From NCBI GenBank assembly GCA_021776095.1, contig JAJFGO010000098.1, positions 87,094 through 151,093 of the forward strand: a DNA stretch of 64,000 nucleotides, in the 5' to 3' direction. The notes below the pieces were generated by a model, which saw nothing but the letters and a program-made list of their open reading frames with translations, had not been told where the DNA came from and searched no databases. Each line of letters opens with the position of its first letter. The stretch's first letter is position 1. The stretch is from Kiloniellaceae bacterium (lineage in GTDB: Bacteria > Pseudomonadota > Alphaproteobacteria > Kiloniellales > J153). A program made the translations under genes and the position numbers. Positions 8,418 through 17,726 of this stretch are shown here, piece by piece.

Positions 8418-9338
8418 ATGAGCGGGTTAGACCCTTCCGGGGCTCTCGAAAAAGCGGGCGAGGGGGCGGCCCAATACCGCTTTGGCCTGACATGCCTGGT
8501 CACGGCGACCTTCTTTACCAGCCTGGCCGGGGTCCTGCTGCGCCTGGTCGAGTCGGCGGACGGCTGGACGGTGGTGTTCTACCGTGCACTCGCCTTCGTC
8601 GCGGTCATGTTGGCGTTTATCGTTTGGCGCCACGGCCGCCATAGCGCCGCTGCGTTCCGCGACATCGGCCGGGCGGGCCTGGGCGTGGCCGTATTTCTGG
8701 GCGCGGCCTTTATAATTTTCATCTTCGCGCTTTTGAATACTACGGTCGCAAATGCGGTTTTCACGGTCAGCCTTTCGCCCTTTTTCGCCGCACTTTTCGG
8801 CTGGGTGGTGCTACGGGAATCAGTGCGGCCGGCGACTCTGGGCACCATGGTCCTGGCCCTCGTGGGCGTCGGCTTCATGTTCGGCGACGGCCTGGCGGCG
8901 GGCACCTGGCTGGGCAATATCTTGGCCCTGATTTGCTGCCTATGTTACTCGGCCGGGATCGTCTCCATGCGCGGCGGGCGCGCGCGCGATATGTTGCCAG
9001 CGGTTTGCCTGGCCGGGGTCGTCGCCACGGTGGTTTCCGGCTTGGCCGCCGGTGACCTTTCGATTGGCGGGCATGATCTCGTGATCGCCATTACCCTCGG
9101 CGTGGTGCAACTCGGCTTCCAGTATATTCTGGTGACCACCGCGACCCGTTACGTGCCGGCGGCCGAGGTTGCCCTGGTCGGCCGTCTGGCCTTGATCATG
9201 GCGCCCCTGTGGGTTTGGTTCGCGGTTGACGAGGTGCCCGGCAATCTAACCCTGATCGGCGGAATCATCGTACTCGCGGCGATCGGCGTGCACGGCATGT
9301 TGGCGTTGCGGCGATCAGCGGCCGAGGTCGCGTCCTAA
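8418..9338 (+). CDS. EamA-family (DMT superfamily) transporter
   Basis: A 306-residue inner-membrane protein with about ten hydrophobic segments arranged as two EamA repeats. The first repeat starts at about residue 22 (LTCLVTATFFTSLAGVLLRL) and the second at about residue 165 (LGNILALICCLCYSAGIV). Family members export metabolites such as amino acids, nucleosides or purines; no substrate can be read here. ATG 8418 follows AAAGG directly. It begins 25 bases after arfB and ends 11 bases before the M81 peptidase gene, so it probably belongs to the same transcript. Confidence 0.87.
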   Translation: MSGLDPSGALEKAGEGAAQYRFGLTCLVTATFFTSLAGVLLRLVESADGWTVVFYRALAFVAVMLAFIVWRHGRHSAAAFRDIGRAGLGVAVFLGAAFIIFIFALLNTTVANAVFTVSLSPFFAALFGWVVLRESVRPATLGTMVLALVGVGFMFGDGLAAGTWLGNILALICCLCYSAGIVSMRGGRARDMLPAVCLAGVVATVVSGLAAGDLSIGGHDLVIAITLGVVQLGFQYILVTTATRYVPAAEVALVGRLALIMAPLWVWFAVDEVPGNLTLIGGIIVLAAIGVHGMLALRRSAAEVAS

Positions 9339-9349
9339 CGAGAGGAAGA

Positions 9350-10852
9350 ATGGAAATGCCCCGCATCGCGATCGGCGGATTTCAGCACGAGACCAATACC
9401 TTCGCGCCGGTCAAGGCGGACTATCTTTCGTTCGCGGAGCCGGGCGGTTGGCCAGGCCTAACCCGGGGCGCGGATATGCTGGATACCTTCGACGGCATGA
9501 ACCTGCCCATCGCCGGCTTCATCGCGGAGGCGCGCGGCCGGCACGATTTGGTGCCGCTGACTTGGGCCCAGGCAACCCCCGCCGCCCATGTCACCGAGGA
9601 CGCCTTCGAGCGGATCGCCGGGGCGATCCTGGAGGACTTGCGCGCGGCGCTGCCGGTCGATGCGGTCTACCTCGATTCGCATGGCGCCATGGTCTGCGAA
9701 CACCTGGAGGACGGCGAGGGTGAGCTCTTGGCCCGAGTTCGCGCCTTGGTGGGGCCGGATCTGCCGCTGGTCGCCAGCCTAGACCTGCACGCCAATGTCA
9801 CTCCCCAGATGGTTGCCGAGGCTGACCTTCTGATCGCCTACAAAACCTATCCTCATATCGACATGGCCGAGACCGGAGGACGGGCGGCGGTCTTGCTGGA
9901 CCGGGTGTTGAGCGGCGAAAGCCTGCCCGGCAAAGCGTTTCGCAAGCTGCCGTTCCTGATCCCGATTCAGGCCGGGTGCACCATGGTCGAGCCGGCGAAA
10001 GGCCTCTATGGCCGGATCGGCGAGATCGAGGCTGGGCGTGCGGCCAGCGTATCCTTCGCTGCCGGGTTCGGCCCGGCCGATATTTGGGAATGCGGTCCGG
10101 CGGTCATGGCCTACGCGCCGACACAAGCGGCAGCGGAACGTGCAGCCGATGCCCTGACCGACGAGATCCTCGAACGCGAGGCGGAATTCACACTGCGGAT
10201 CTGGGAACCGGCGGCCGCGGTCAGCCACGCCAGGACGCGCGCGGCGAGCGCCGGCAAACCGATGGTATTGGCCGATTCTCAGGACAACCCGGGCGGTGGC
10301 GGCAGCAGCGATACGGTGGGTCTGCTCGCCGCACTGGTCGCGGGCGGGGCCGAGGACGCCGCGCTCGCCATTCTTTACGATCCCGAAGCCGCGGCGGCGG
10401 CCCACGCTGCCGGACTCGCCGCGACCCTGAACCTGGGTCTAGGGGCCAAGTCGGGCATGGCGGGGCACAGCCCCTACCAGGCCAGTTTCACGGTCGAGAG
10501 CCTGGGCGACGGCCGCTTCACCTGCACCGGCCCCTTCGACAAGGGTCTGCACATGAACCTGGGCCCCATGGCCGCTTTACAAATCGGCGGGGTGCGGGTC
10601 GTGGTCGCTTCGCGCAAGGTTCAGGCCTCGGACCGGCAGATTTTTCGCCACCTGGGGATCGAACCGGAGGCGCAGAAGATTTTGGGGCTGAAAAGCTCGG
10701 TCCATTTCCGGGCCGATTTCACCCCGATCGCCGAGGAGATCCTGGTGGTCAAGGCGCCCGGCGCCAATGCCCTGGACTACACGGAACTACCCTACCGCAA
10801 TCTGCGCCCCGGCTTGCGGGTCATGCCCAAAGGGCCCGTCTCCGGCACTTAA
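9350..10852 (+). CDS. M81 family metallopeptidase (MlrC-like)
   Basis: A 500-residue protein of the M81/DUF1485 family, whose founder MlrC acts on linearised microcystin peptides, although most members have unknown substrates. The conserved N-terminal GGFQHETNTFAP holds the metal-binding His and Glu; SHGAMV and LDLHANVTPQM follow. The C-terminal MlrC domain begins near residue 300 with ADSQDNPGGGGSSDT. There is no signal peptide, so it is cytoplasmic. GAGAGGAAGA lies just before ATG 9350; ATG 9356 is an alternative. The upstream EamA gene is tightly spaced and may move its substrate or product. Confidence 0.88.
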   Translation: MEMPRIAIGGFQHETNTFAPVKADYLSFAEPGGWPGLTRGADMLDTFDGMNLPIAGFIAEARGRHDLVPLTWAQATPAAHVTEDAFERIAGAILEDLRAALPVDAVYLDSHGAMVCEHLEDGEGELLARVRALVGPDLPLVASLDLHANVTPQMVAEADLLIAYKTYPHIDMAETGGRAAVLLDRVLSGESLPGKAFRKLPFLIPIQAGCTMVEPAKGLYGRIGEIEAGRAASVSFAAGFGPADIWECGPAVMAYAPTQAAAERAADALTDEILEREAEFTLRIWEPAAAVSHARTRAASAGKPMVLADSQDNPGGGGSSDTVGLLAALVAGGAEDAALAILYDPEAAAAAHAAGLAATLNLGLGAKSGMAGHSPYQASFTVESLGDGRFTCTGPFDKGLHMNLGPMAALQIGGVRVVVASRKVQASDRQIFRHLGIEPEAQKILGLKSSVHFRADFTPIAEEILVVKAPGANALDYTELPYRNLRPGLRVMPKGPVSGT

Positions 10853-10879
10853 GGACCGCTAACCGAAAACAGGATTCAT

Positions 10880-10967
10880 CACAGAGACACCGAGGCACAG
10901 AGGATGGGATTTACTCAAGAGACACGCTCTAAGAAGTGGCTATCTCTGTGCCTCTGAGTCTCTGTGG
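10880..10967. repeat. Intergenic imperfect inverted repeat (CACAGAGACACCGAGG type)
   Basis: Two 23-base arms, 10880-10902 and 10944-10966, are reverse complements at 21 of 23 positions, separated by about 40 bases. They would form a long hairpin. The arm sequence resembles a widespread bacterial palindromic repeat whose translation (ETQRHRD) is often mis-called as protein. It sits between two convergent genes, where it could act as a transcription end or be a dispersed non-coding repeat. Confidence 0.75.
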
Positions 10968-10982
10968 TCGTACTAATTTCAC

Positions 10983-11519
10983 TCACACCGGGCCGGTGTA
11001 TTCGCCGCGCGCCGGGTAGTCCTTGTCGATCACGAAATCCAACGCCTTGACCATCTCGGAGAAGTGCGGGCGTACGAAGGGCATGGTCTGGACCGAGGCG
11101 AAGTAGAGTGTGCGATCCGGGCGGACCAGGAATACACCAGGCTCCGCGAAGAGGGCCGGCTCCTCGACTCCGATCGAGGTGACCCCGCGCGAGGTCGATA
11201 TGGACAGGCCCCAGTTGCGGGCGACCGCGAGCGGCAAACCGTAACCGTAACGCAGGTTGGACCCACCGACCGTCTCGGCCATGGCCTGAGCGCGGTCGCG
11301 CAGGTCGGAGCTGATCGCGATGGTCTTGGTGCCGCGCGCGGCGAATTCGGGGGTTAGGCGCTCCAGCTCTTTCAGGTATGTGCCGCAGATCGGGCAATGC
11401 TGGCCGCGGTAGAACACAACCAGAGTGAAGCGCTCGGCGTTGTCGGCGGCCAGGTCGAAGGGGCCGTGGTTCAGGGTTTCGACCGCGAGGGCCGGGGTCT
11501 CTTGGCGGGGAACGAGCAT
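10983..11519 (-). CDS. Peroxiredoxin-like (AhpC/TSA) family protein
   Basis: A 178-residue thioredoxin-fold protein. The strand VVFYRGQHCPICGTYLKEL (about 34-52) carries a CxxC pair at Cys42 and Cys45, the arrangement of the peroxiredoxin-like AhpC/TSA subgroup. The downstream LYFASVQTMPF segment is also typical. It probably reduces peroxides or other oxidants using a cytoplasmic thiol donor. There is no signal peptide. The start at 11519 lacks a strong Shine-Dalgarno sequence. It lies 122 bases downstream of the GFA-family gene on the same strand and may be read through from it. Confidence 0.85.
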   Translation of the reverse strand: MLVPRQETPALAVETLNHGPFDLAADNAERFTLVVFYRGQHCPICGTYLKELERLTPEFAARGTKTIAISSDLRDRAQAMAETVGGSNLRYGYGLPLAVARNWGLSISTSRGVTSIGVEEPALFAEPGVFLVRPDRTLYFASVQTMPFVRPHFSEMVKALDFVIDKDYPARGEYTGPV

Positions 11520-11641
11520 CTTGAGGTCATGTCCTTTTCAATTTGGCCGGCCGGACGCCAGACCGAGGCCGGAATCTAGGGCCCGACTGTCGCCAAAACC
11601 AATCACATGATCTTGTTTGCCGGCGTTGCCGGTGGGGTCAG

Positions 11642-12061
11642 TTAGGGTGCGGTGCCGGACGAAGTGGTTTCGTAACCCGGTAGTTGTTCGTCTAGATGTA
11701 GCCAGGGCAGGCGGTTCGCCGCGAAGACGTGGCGGTTGGCCGGGTATTTTTCCGGATGGTCAAGAGTGCCGATGGTGATGTCGATCTCGTCCGGCCGTTT
11801 GCTGGACCAAAAAGCAACTTGAGTCGCGCAAGTGGGGCAAAACCGTCGCTCCCCGTGGTCGGACGATTTATAGGCCGCAAGCTGGCCGGTCGTGACGTCG
11901 AATTGCGTGAGTGGCACTGTGAACCAAGTCACCGCCACGGCACCGCTCCAACGCCGGCACATGGTGCAATGGCAATGGACCGCGTGATCGATAGGTCCGT
12001 CGATTCGGTAGCGCAGCGCGCCGCACAGGCAGCCGCCTTTGGGGGGCTCGGTTTCGCTCAT
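11642..12061 (-). CDS. GFA-family (CENP-V/DUF636) zinc protein
   Basis: A 139-residue protein of the glutathione-dependent formaldehyde-activating family. Zinc-binding cysteines appear as GGCLCGALRYRI, HCHCTMCRRWSGA and FCPTCATQ, the three signature clusters. Its substrate cannot be assigned, since most members are not proven formaldehyde enzymes. I chose ATG 12061 because it overlaps the xthA stop in an ATGA arrangement, which implies translational coupling to xthA; seven further codons are open upstream. Possibly a small stress or repair operon with xthA. Confidence 0.87.
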   Translation of the reverse strand: MSETEPPKGGCLCGALRYRIDGPIDHAVHCHCTMCRRWSGAVAVTWFTVPLTQFDVTTGQLAAYKSSDHGERRFCPTCATQVAFWSSKRPDEIDITIGTLDHPEKYPANRHVFAANRLPWLHLDEQLPGYETTSSGTAP

Positions 12062-12837
12062 GCCGCGGTCTCCAGTTCGCACCAGATCGGCGTGTGGTCA
12101 GAGGCTTTTTCCTTGCCGCGCGGTTTGCGGTCAATCTCGCAGGCGTTCAGGCGGTCCGCTGCCTGAGGCGAGAGCAGCAGGTGATCGATTCGCAGGCCCT
12201 GGTCGGCGCTCCAGGCGATGCCCTGGTAATCCCAATAGGTATAGGCGTGTTTGGCTGGGTGGAGGGCCCGGAAGGCCTCGGTGTAGCCAAGGTTCAAAAT
12301 GGTGCGGAAGGCTTGCCGGGTCTCGATCTTATACAACGCATCGGTGGTCCAACGCGCCGGCTCGTAAACGTCCTCCGGCGCCGGGATGACGTTGTAGTCG
12401 CCGCCCAGGACTACTGGCTGCTCGCCGGTCAAGAGGCCGCACGCATGGTCGCGCAGGCGCGCCATCCAACGTAGTTTGTAATCGTACTTTTCGGTCGTCG
12501 CAGGATTGCCGTTCGGCAGATAGATGGAGGCAACCCGCACGCCGAAGGTGGTCGCTTCCGCATAGCGGGCCTGTTCGTCCTCGGGCTCGCCGGGCAGGCG
12601 GGTGATCGGGTCGGTTAGGGGTGCGCGCGAGAGGATGGCAACGCCGTTATAAGATTTCTGGCCGACCATCAGGACCTCGTAACCGAGCGCCTTGATTTCC
12701 ATCGACGGAAAGGTGTCTTCGGTTGCCTTGAGTTCCTGCAGCAACAGCACGTCGGGTTGGACACTCTCCAGCCACGCGAGCACATTGCCCAAGCGTGCGC
12801 GGATCGAATTGACGTTCCAGGTGGCGATCTTGACCAT
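12058..12837 (-). CDS. xthA: Exodeoxyribonuclease III
   Basis: A 259-residue member of the exonuclease/endonuclease/phosphatase fold that cuts at abasic sites and degrades DNA 3' ends in base-excision repair. All catalytic blocks are present: ATWNVNSIRAR, LLLQELKAT (metal-binding Glu), GGDYNVIP, RIDHLLLSP and SDHTPIW. Length matches the family. It shares a four-base ATGA overlap with the downstream GFA-family gene. The preceding gene on this strand ends in a terminator at 12956-12984, so xthA probably has its own promoter in the gap after it. Confidence 0.95.
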   Translation of the reverse strand: MVKIATWNVNSIRARLGNVLAWLESVQPDVLLLQELKATEDTFPSMEIKALGYEVLMVGQKSYNGVAILSRAPLTDPITRLPGEPEDEQARYAEATTFGVRVASIYLPNGNPATTEKYDYKLRWMARLRDHACGLLTGEQPVVLGGDYNVIPAPEDVYEPARWTTDALYKIETRQAFRTILNLGYTEAFRALHPAKHAYTYWDYQGIAWSADQGLRIDHLLLSPQAADRLNACEIDRKPRGKEKASDHTPIWCELETAA

Positions 12838-12955
12838 GACCTGACCATGCCCCGCTCTGGGCCCACGGGCAAGTGCACTGGCGACTCAATTCGAAGCTTC
12901 ACCGGGGTGTTAGTTGTAAGGCATCAAAGGCTCCAGCAAGTTCCAGACCGATAAG

Positions 12956-12984
12956 AAAAAAGGGCCCCCAAATTACTGGGGGCC
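12956..12984 (-). terminator. Rho-independent terminator of the mandelate-racemase-family gene
   Basis: On the minus strand a perfect 7-bp GGCCCCC/GGGGGCC stem with an eight-base loop is followed by C and a run of six T. It lies 12 bases after the stop of the gene ending at 12996. Confidence 0.85.
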
Positions 12985-12995
12985 AAGCCTAAGCG

Positions 12996-14099
12996 CTAGC
13001 CGATCGAGGTCTGCCGATAGCTGGCGTTTTCCAGCCAGCCCGGTTCGATGTCCACGCCCCAGCCGGGCGCGTCGGTGACCGTTGCCTTGCCGTCCACGAT
13101 CTCATACGGCGAGTTGACGAACAGCCCGTCTTGCCAAGGGTAATAGTCCGGCCCTTCGATTGAGAATTCCAGGTATTTCCCGGCATTGGGAATCGCGCGC
13201 AGTAGATGCATGGTGAAGAGAGTCACCATGGATAAATTGGCGCAATGCGGTGTCACCGGCAGCCCTGCCGCCCCGGCCATGCGCGCGACCCTCAGGGTGC
13301 GCGAGAGCCCGCCCAGATAGCAGACGTCCGGCTGCACCACATCGACCGCCCGCATGTCGATCATCCGCGCCCAGACGGTCAGGTCGCAATCCTGCTCGCC
13401 CCCGGTCACGTCGATGGTGAGTGCGTCGGCGACCGCCTTGGTTTGCTCCAAATGCCAATAGGGGCAAGGCTCTTCGTAATGGCACAGGCCGTTGTCTTCC
13501 ATAATCCGACCCACCTCGATGGCCCGCCCCGGGGAAAAACAACTGTTCGCGTCCGCCAGCAGTTCAACGTCCGGCCCCAATTCGCGTCGCATGGTGGGGA
13601 TGATCTCTTCGGTTCGCCCGGGCCATTCATCTTGGTCGCGCCCGCACTCGGCGCCGACGCGGAACTTGAAGGCGTCGAAGCCCTGTTCGTCGCGCAGCCG
13701 TTTCAGCCGTTCCGCTTCCTGCGCCGGGGTGATGTCGCGCTTCATAGACGACCCATAGGCCCGGACCGGCCCGGCCGTACCGCCCAGAAGCGCCGCTACC
13801 GGCTGACCCGCCCGCTTGCCGCGCGCATCCCATAGTGCGGTGTCGAACCCGGCCATAGCGCGGCGCAAGTAGGAGCCCGGATATTTGTGCTCGCGTTCGG
13901 CGACCCGATCGAGCAAGTCGTCCAGATCGCTTGTGTCCTGGCCCAGCACCCAGGGCGCCACCTGGCGGTGCAGCACCTGGACCGTGATGTCGGCGTTGTA
14001 GGTGGAAACCTGACCCCAGCCCTGGGTTCCGTCTTCGGCGGTGACCCGGACAAAACCGACAAACTCGGTACAGAAACTCTCAATCGTTTTGATCTTCAC
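12996..14099 (-). CDS. Mandelate racemase/muconate lactonizing enzyme family protein (enolase superfamily)
   Basis: A 367-residue enolase-superfamily enzyme that would abstract a proton alpha to a carboxylate, typically a sugar-acid dehydratase or racemase. Metal ligands are visible in [18 protein letters not shown] and GGEQDCDL. The C-terminal barrel supplies QPDVCYLGG and the His of VTPHCAN, the Asp-His pair of the mandelate-racemase subgroup; DAFKFRVG carries the basic residues of the opposite face. Start GTG 14099 was chosen for a close GAGAGGG (14106-14112) and a family-like N-terminus. The exact substrate cannot be read and no sugar transporter is adjacent. Confidence 0.88.
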   Translation of the reverse strand: MKIKTIESFCTEFVGFVRVTAEDGTQGWGQVSTYNADITVQVLHRQVAPWVLGQDTSDLDDLLDRVAEREHKYPGSYLRRAMAGFDTALWDARGKRAGQPVAALLGGTAGPVRAYGSSMKRDITPAQEAERLKRLRDEQGFDAFKFRVGAECGRDQDEWPGRTEEIIPTMRRELGPDVELLADANSCFSPGRAIEVGRIMEDNGLCHYEEPCPYWHLEQTKAVADALTIDVTGGEQDCDLTVWARMIDMRAVDVVQPDVCYLGGLSRTLRVARMAGAAGLPVTPHCANLSMVTLFTMHLLRAIPNAGKYLEFSIEGPDYYPWQDGLFVNSPYEIVDGKATVTDAPGWGVDIEPGWLENASYRQTSIG

Positions 14100-14240
14100 G
14101 GCCGGCCCTCTCTCGGAATTAGGCAATGCCGAGAATGGCGCGCGCAGCCGATTCCGCAACCACGATTTTCGGTGCGCTGGCGTTGCCGACAGCCGCATAA
14201 AAAGGGAAATTGGGTGCCCCTAAGGGGCGGCCCTAACGAT

Positions 14241-14585
14241 CTATATGGAGAACGAGGACCCGCAGCCGCAGGACGAGGCCGCGTTGGGGTTCTTGATCTG
14301 GAAGGAGGCGCCGACCAGCTCCTCGACGAAATCGACCTGGGCGCCGTTCAGGAGTTCGAGCGACATCTCGTCAATCACGGCGGTCACCCCGTCGCGCTGA
14401 AAGGTGCGGTCGTCGTCGTTGACCGTGTCGTCGAAGTCGAAGCCGTATTGAAAGCCGGAACAGCCGCCGCCGCTGACCGAAATGCGCAGCATCAGGCTAT
14501 CGCGGCCCTCCTGGACCATCAACTCAGCGATCCGCGCCGCCGCACTCTGGCTTAGGGTAATCGACATTTCGGACATTGCTGCCAT
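14241..14585 (-). CDS. erpA: A-type iron-sulfur cluster carrier (ErpA/IscA family)
   Basis: A 114-residue HesB/IscA/SufA-family protein that delivers Fe-S clusters to target enzymes. The three cluster cysteines are in GGGCSGFQYGF and the C-terminal SCGCGSSF. The conserved core LMLRISVSGGGCSGF and the Asn-Pro before the tail (KNPNAASSCGCG) are typical. ATG 14585 has AAGGAAG about 11 bases upstream; ATG 14576 and 14567 are also possible. The isolated location, divergent from dgt as often seen in Alphaproteobacteria, favours ErpA over IscA. A GCCCCTTAGGGGC hairpin 12 bases downstream may be a weak terminator. Confidence 0.88.
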   Translation of the reverse strand: MAAMSEMSITLSQSAAARIAELMVQEGRDSLMLRISVSGGGCSGFQYGFDFDDTVNDDDRTFQRDGVTAVIDEMSLELLNGAQVDFVEELVGASFQIKNPNAASSCGCGSSFSI

Positions 14586-14690
14586 GATCGGGGGCGCTTC
14601 CTTGCTGCGGTCCACCGGCGGCGGACACTCCCCTAGATGTAAGCCATTTCTCGCCGATTTCAAAGCTTCCCTTAGCGTAGGTGTCGCGAC

Positions 14691-14705
14691 TTAACCCTTC
14701 GTTAA
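14691..14705. promoter_or_regulatory. CtrA-type binding site (TTAA-N7-TTAA)
   Basis: The bases TTAACCCTTCGTTAA match the full CtrA half-site pair TTAA-N7-TTAA exactly. They lie between divergent erpA (start 14585) and dgt (start 14779), about 75-90 bases before dgt. CtrA is the alphaproteobacterial cell-cycle and motility regulator. Binding is inferred from sequence only. Confidence 0.45.
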
Positions 14706-14778
14706 GCATGGTGCGGGGAAATTGGCCAAAGCGGACGCCATTGTCTCGGCACCTTACAACATCTAGGGTCCGCCTGTG

Positions 14779-15975
14779 ATGCAACACCTTCATCTTGCGG
14801 CTTACGCGTGCCGACCGAAAGACAGTCGGGGCCGCGTCATGGCCGAGCCGGAAAGCCGGACCCGGACCCTGTTTCAGCGCGACCGGGACCGCGTCATTCA
14901 CTCGACCGCGTTCCGCCGCCTGCAATACAAGACCCAGGTCTTCGTCAGCCACGAGGGCGATCATTACCGGACCCGTCTGACCCATACCCTGGAGGTCGCC
15001 CAAATCGCGCGAAGCCTGGCGCGCGCCCTGGATTTGGACGAGGACTTGGCGGAGGCCGTGGCCCTGGCCCATGATCTGGGTCATCCTCCTTTCGGCCACG
15101 CCGGGGAGGATGCCCTGAACCAAGCCATGGCGCCCTATGGCGGATTCGACCATAACGAGCAGACCTTTCGGGTCCTGACCCTACTGGAACGCCGCTACGC
15201 CGGCTTCGACGGCCTCAACCTGACTTGGGAAACCCTCGAGGGGGTGGTCAAGCACAACGGGCCGATCGCCGGTCCCGAGGCCGGAAAGCACGAGGTGCCG
15301 TCCAGCATCGCGGCTTTCGATGCCGAGTTTCCTTTGGGCCTCGATGGCCACGCCGGGGCCGAGGCCCAGGTCGCAGCCCTGGCCGACGATATCGCCTACA
15401 ACAATCACGATATCGACGATGGCCTGCGCGCCGATCTTTTCGCGCTGGAGGATCTGAACGACGTGCCCATGGTCGGGCCTGTGTTCGGTGAGGTTGCCGC
15501 GCACTACCCTGGGTTGGAACGGCCTCGGCTGATCCACGAATCGATCCGCCGCCTGATGACCCACATGGTCGAGGACCTGCTGGCCGAGACCCGTCGGCGA
15601 CTTGACCGCGGCCATCCCAAAGACGCGGCCGCGCTGCGCGCCCTGGGGTATCCCGTAGTTGCCTTTTCCGCGCCGATGAGCGAGAACCACCGGGCGCTTA
15701 AGGCCTTCCTCTTTGCGCGTATGTATCGCCACGAGCGCGTCAAGCGCATGACCGCAAAAGCCCGACGCATCGTCTGCGATCTGTTCGGCGCCTACCTCGA
15801 GCGGATCGAACGCTTGCCTGGCGAATGGCACGAAACGGCTCGCGGCATGGCTGAAGACGATCTTGCACGCCTGGTCGCGGACTATATCGCGGGCATGACC
15901 GACCGCTTTGCCATGGACGAGCACCGGGCCATCTTCGGCACCGGCAATCTGACAGACCTAAGATCCAATCTATGA
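14779..15975 (+). CDS. dgt: Deoxyguanosinetriphosphate triphosphohydrolase-like protein
   Basis: A 398-residue HD-domain phosphohydrolase that cleaves dNTPs, chiefly dGTP, to the nucleoside and triphosphate. HD metal ligands are in [12 protein letters not shown] and [15 protein letters not shown], and [14 protein letters not shown] supplies the later conserved Asp. The N-terminal [20 protein letters not shown] is characteristic of the bacterial dGTPase-like group. ATG 14779 directly follows an in-frame GTG at 14776; either could be used. The last four bases overlap the argS start (ATGA), so the two are coupled, a pairing common in Alphaproteobacteria. Confidence 0.93.
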   Translation: MQHLHLAAYACRPKDSRGRVMAEPESRTRTLFQRDRDRVIHSTAFRRLQYKTQVFVSHEGDHYRTRLTHTLEVAQIARSLARALDLDEDLAEAVALAHDLGHPPFGHAGEDALNQAMAPYGGFDHNEQTFRVLTLLERRYAGFDGLNLTWETLEGVVKHNGPIAGPEAGKHEVPSSIAAFDAEFPLGLDGHAGAEAQVAALADDIAYNNHDIDDGLRADLFALEDLNDVPMVGPVFGEVAAHYPGLERPRLIHESIRRLMTHMVEDLLAETRRRLDRGHPKDAAALRALGYPVVAFSAPMSENHRALKAFLFARMYRHERVKRMTAKARRIVCDLFGAYLERIERLPGEWHETARGMAEDDLARLVADYIAGMTDRFAMDEHRAIFGTGNLTDLRSNL

Positions 15976-17726
15976 ACCCTTACAAAGATTTCAAAGCCGT
16001 CGTTAAGGCTGGGCTTGAGTCTATGACCAAGGCCGGAAACCTTGCTGAGGGACTCGATCTAGCACGCGTCGCGGTCGAGCCGCCGCGTGATCCGGCGCAC
16101 GGCGACCTGGCGACCAACGCGGCCTTGGTTCTGGCCAAAGCTGCTGGCATCAAGCCGCGCGATCTGGGCGAGGCATTGGCCGAGGAACTGCGCGGTCATG
16201 ACGAAATCGAGGCGGCCGAGGTCGCGGGGCCAGGCTTCATCAACCTGCGCCTGCGCGATAGCTATTGGCACAATTGCCTGGGCGCGATCCTGCGCGCCGG
16301 TCCCGCTTACGGGGACTCCGATATCGGCCAAGACGTCGAGGTCAATGTCGAGTATGTCTCGGCCAATCCGACCGGTCCCTTGACCGTGGGCCACGCGCGC
16401 GGCGCCGTGGTCGGCGATGCGGTCGCCGCGATCTTAGCCAAGGCGGGCTATAGCGTGACCCGCGAATTCTACATCAATGACGCGGGGTCCCAGGTCGATA
16501 CCTTGGCTGGTTCCGCCTATCTGCGGTACCGCGAAGCCCTGGGCGAGGAAATCGGGGAAATCCCCTCCGGCTTTTATCCGGGAGAGTACCTGAAGGCTGT
16601 CGGCCAGGCGCTGGCGGCCCGCGACGGCTCCAAGTGGCTCGACCGGGCTGAGGAAGATTGGATGCCGGAAGTTCGGCGTTTCGCCATCGATGCCTTGATG
16701 GATTTAGTTCGTGAAGATTTGGCCGGCCTCGGTATCGTCCAAGATGTCTTCACTTCGGAACGCGCCCTGGTCGAGGCCGGTGGCGTCGACGCCGTGCTGG
16801 AGACCTTGGTGGCGCGTGGCCTGATCTACACCGGCACGCTGGAGCCGCCCAAGGGCAAGACGCCGGAGGATTGGGAGCCGCGCCCGCAAACCCTGTTCCG
16901 GGCGACCAACTTCGGCGACGACGTGGACCGGCCCATACGGAAATCTGACGGGACCTGGACCTACTTCGCAGGTGACATGGCGTATCACCTCGATAAGTTC
17001 CGACGCGGCGCTCGGATCATGATCAATGTCTGGGGTGCTGATCACAGCGGCTACGTTAAGCGGATGAAGGCGGCGGTCGAGGCCCTGACCGAGCGGCAAG
17101 CCCGGCTCGAGGTCATGATCTGCCAGCTCGTCAAGTTGACCCGCCACGGGGAGCCCGTGAAAATGTCTAAGCGGGCGGGCACTTTCGTGACTTTACGCGA
17201 AGTGATAGATGAAGTGGGGAAGGACGTTGTCCGCTTCATCATGCTGACCCGCAAGAATGACGCGTCGCTCGATTTCGACCTGACCAAGGTTATGGAGCAG
17301 AGCCGGGACAACCCGGTCTTCTATGTGCAGTACGCACATGCCCGGGCGCGTTCGGTACTGCGCCACGCGGCGGAGGGTTTTCCGGCCATATCCCAGGCCC
17401 CGGACTCCCTGGCCGACGGCCCTTTACATCGCTTGACCGACTCGGGCGAGCTTGCTCTGATTAGGTTGCTTGCGCAGTGGCCGCGTCTGGTGGAAAGTGC
17501 CGCCGAGACCTATGAACCCCACCGTATCGCTTTTTACCTCTATGATATCGCGGCGGCCTTTCACGGCCTTTGGACCAAGGGCAAGGACGAGGCGCGCTTG
17601 CGGTTTCTGGTCGAGGACGATCCGGAATTGACTGCGGCGCGCCTAGCCCTGATCCAGGGCACGGCGCAAATCGTCGCATCCGGACTGGGCGTATTTGGGG
17701 TCCAGCCCGTCGAGGAGATGAGATAA
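15972..17726 (+). CDS. argS: Arginyl-tRNA synthetase
   Basis: A 584-residue class I aminoacyl-tRNA synthetase that charges tRNA-Arg. The ATP-binding HIGH-type motif is [14 protein letters not shown] (His-Ala in place of His-Ile), and the second signature is [13 protein letters not shown]. The N-terminal Add-1 domain and the C-terminal DALR anticodon-binding helices ([16 protein letters not shown] onward) are complete. Its start overlaps dgt and its stop overlaps the SPOR gene by one base (TAATG), giving a three-gene coupled unit. Confidence 0.97.
   Translation: MNPYKDFKAVVKAGLESMTKAGNLAEGLDLARVAVEPPRDPAHGDLATNAALVLAKAAGIKPRDLGEALAEELRGHDEIEAAEVAGPGFINLRLRDSYWHNCLGAILRAGPAYGDSDIGQDVEVNVEYVSANPTGPLTVGHARGAVVGDAVAAILAKAGYSVTREFYINDAGSQVDTLAGSAYLRYREALGEEIGEIPSGFYPGEYLKAVGQALAARDGSKWLDRAEEDWMPEVRRFAIDALMDLVREDLAGLGIVQDVFTSERALVEAGGVDAVLETLVARGLIYTGTLEPPKGKTPEDWEPRPQTLFRATNFGDDVDRPIRKSDGTWTYFAGDMAYHLDKFRRGARIMINVWGADHSGYVKRMKAAVEALTERQARLEVMICQLVKLTRHGEPVKMSKRAGTFVTLREVIDEVGKDVVRFIMLTRKNDASLDFDLTKVMEQSRDNPVFYVQYAHARARSVLRHAAEGFPAISQAPDSLADGPLHRLTDSGELALIRLLAQWPRLVESAAETYEPHRIAFYLYDIAAAFHGLWTKGKDEARLRFLVEDDPELTAARLALIQGTAQIVASGLGVFGVQPVEEMR

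Noticed and set aside
10915-11397. Minus-strand frame containing an ETQRHRD-type peptide
   Set aside because: This peptide is the translation of the intergenic inverted repeat; the real gene in this area is the peroxiredoxin-like protein in another frame.
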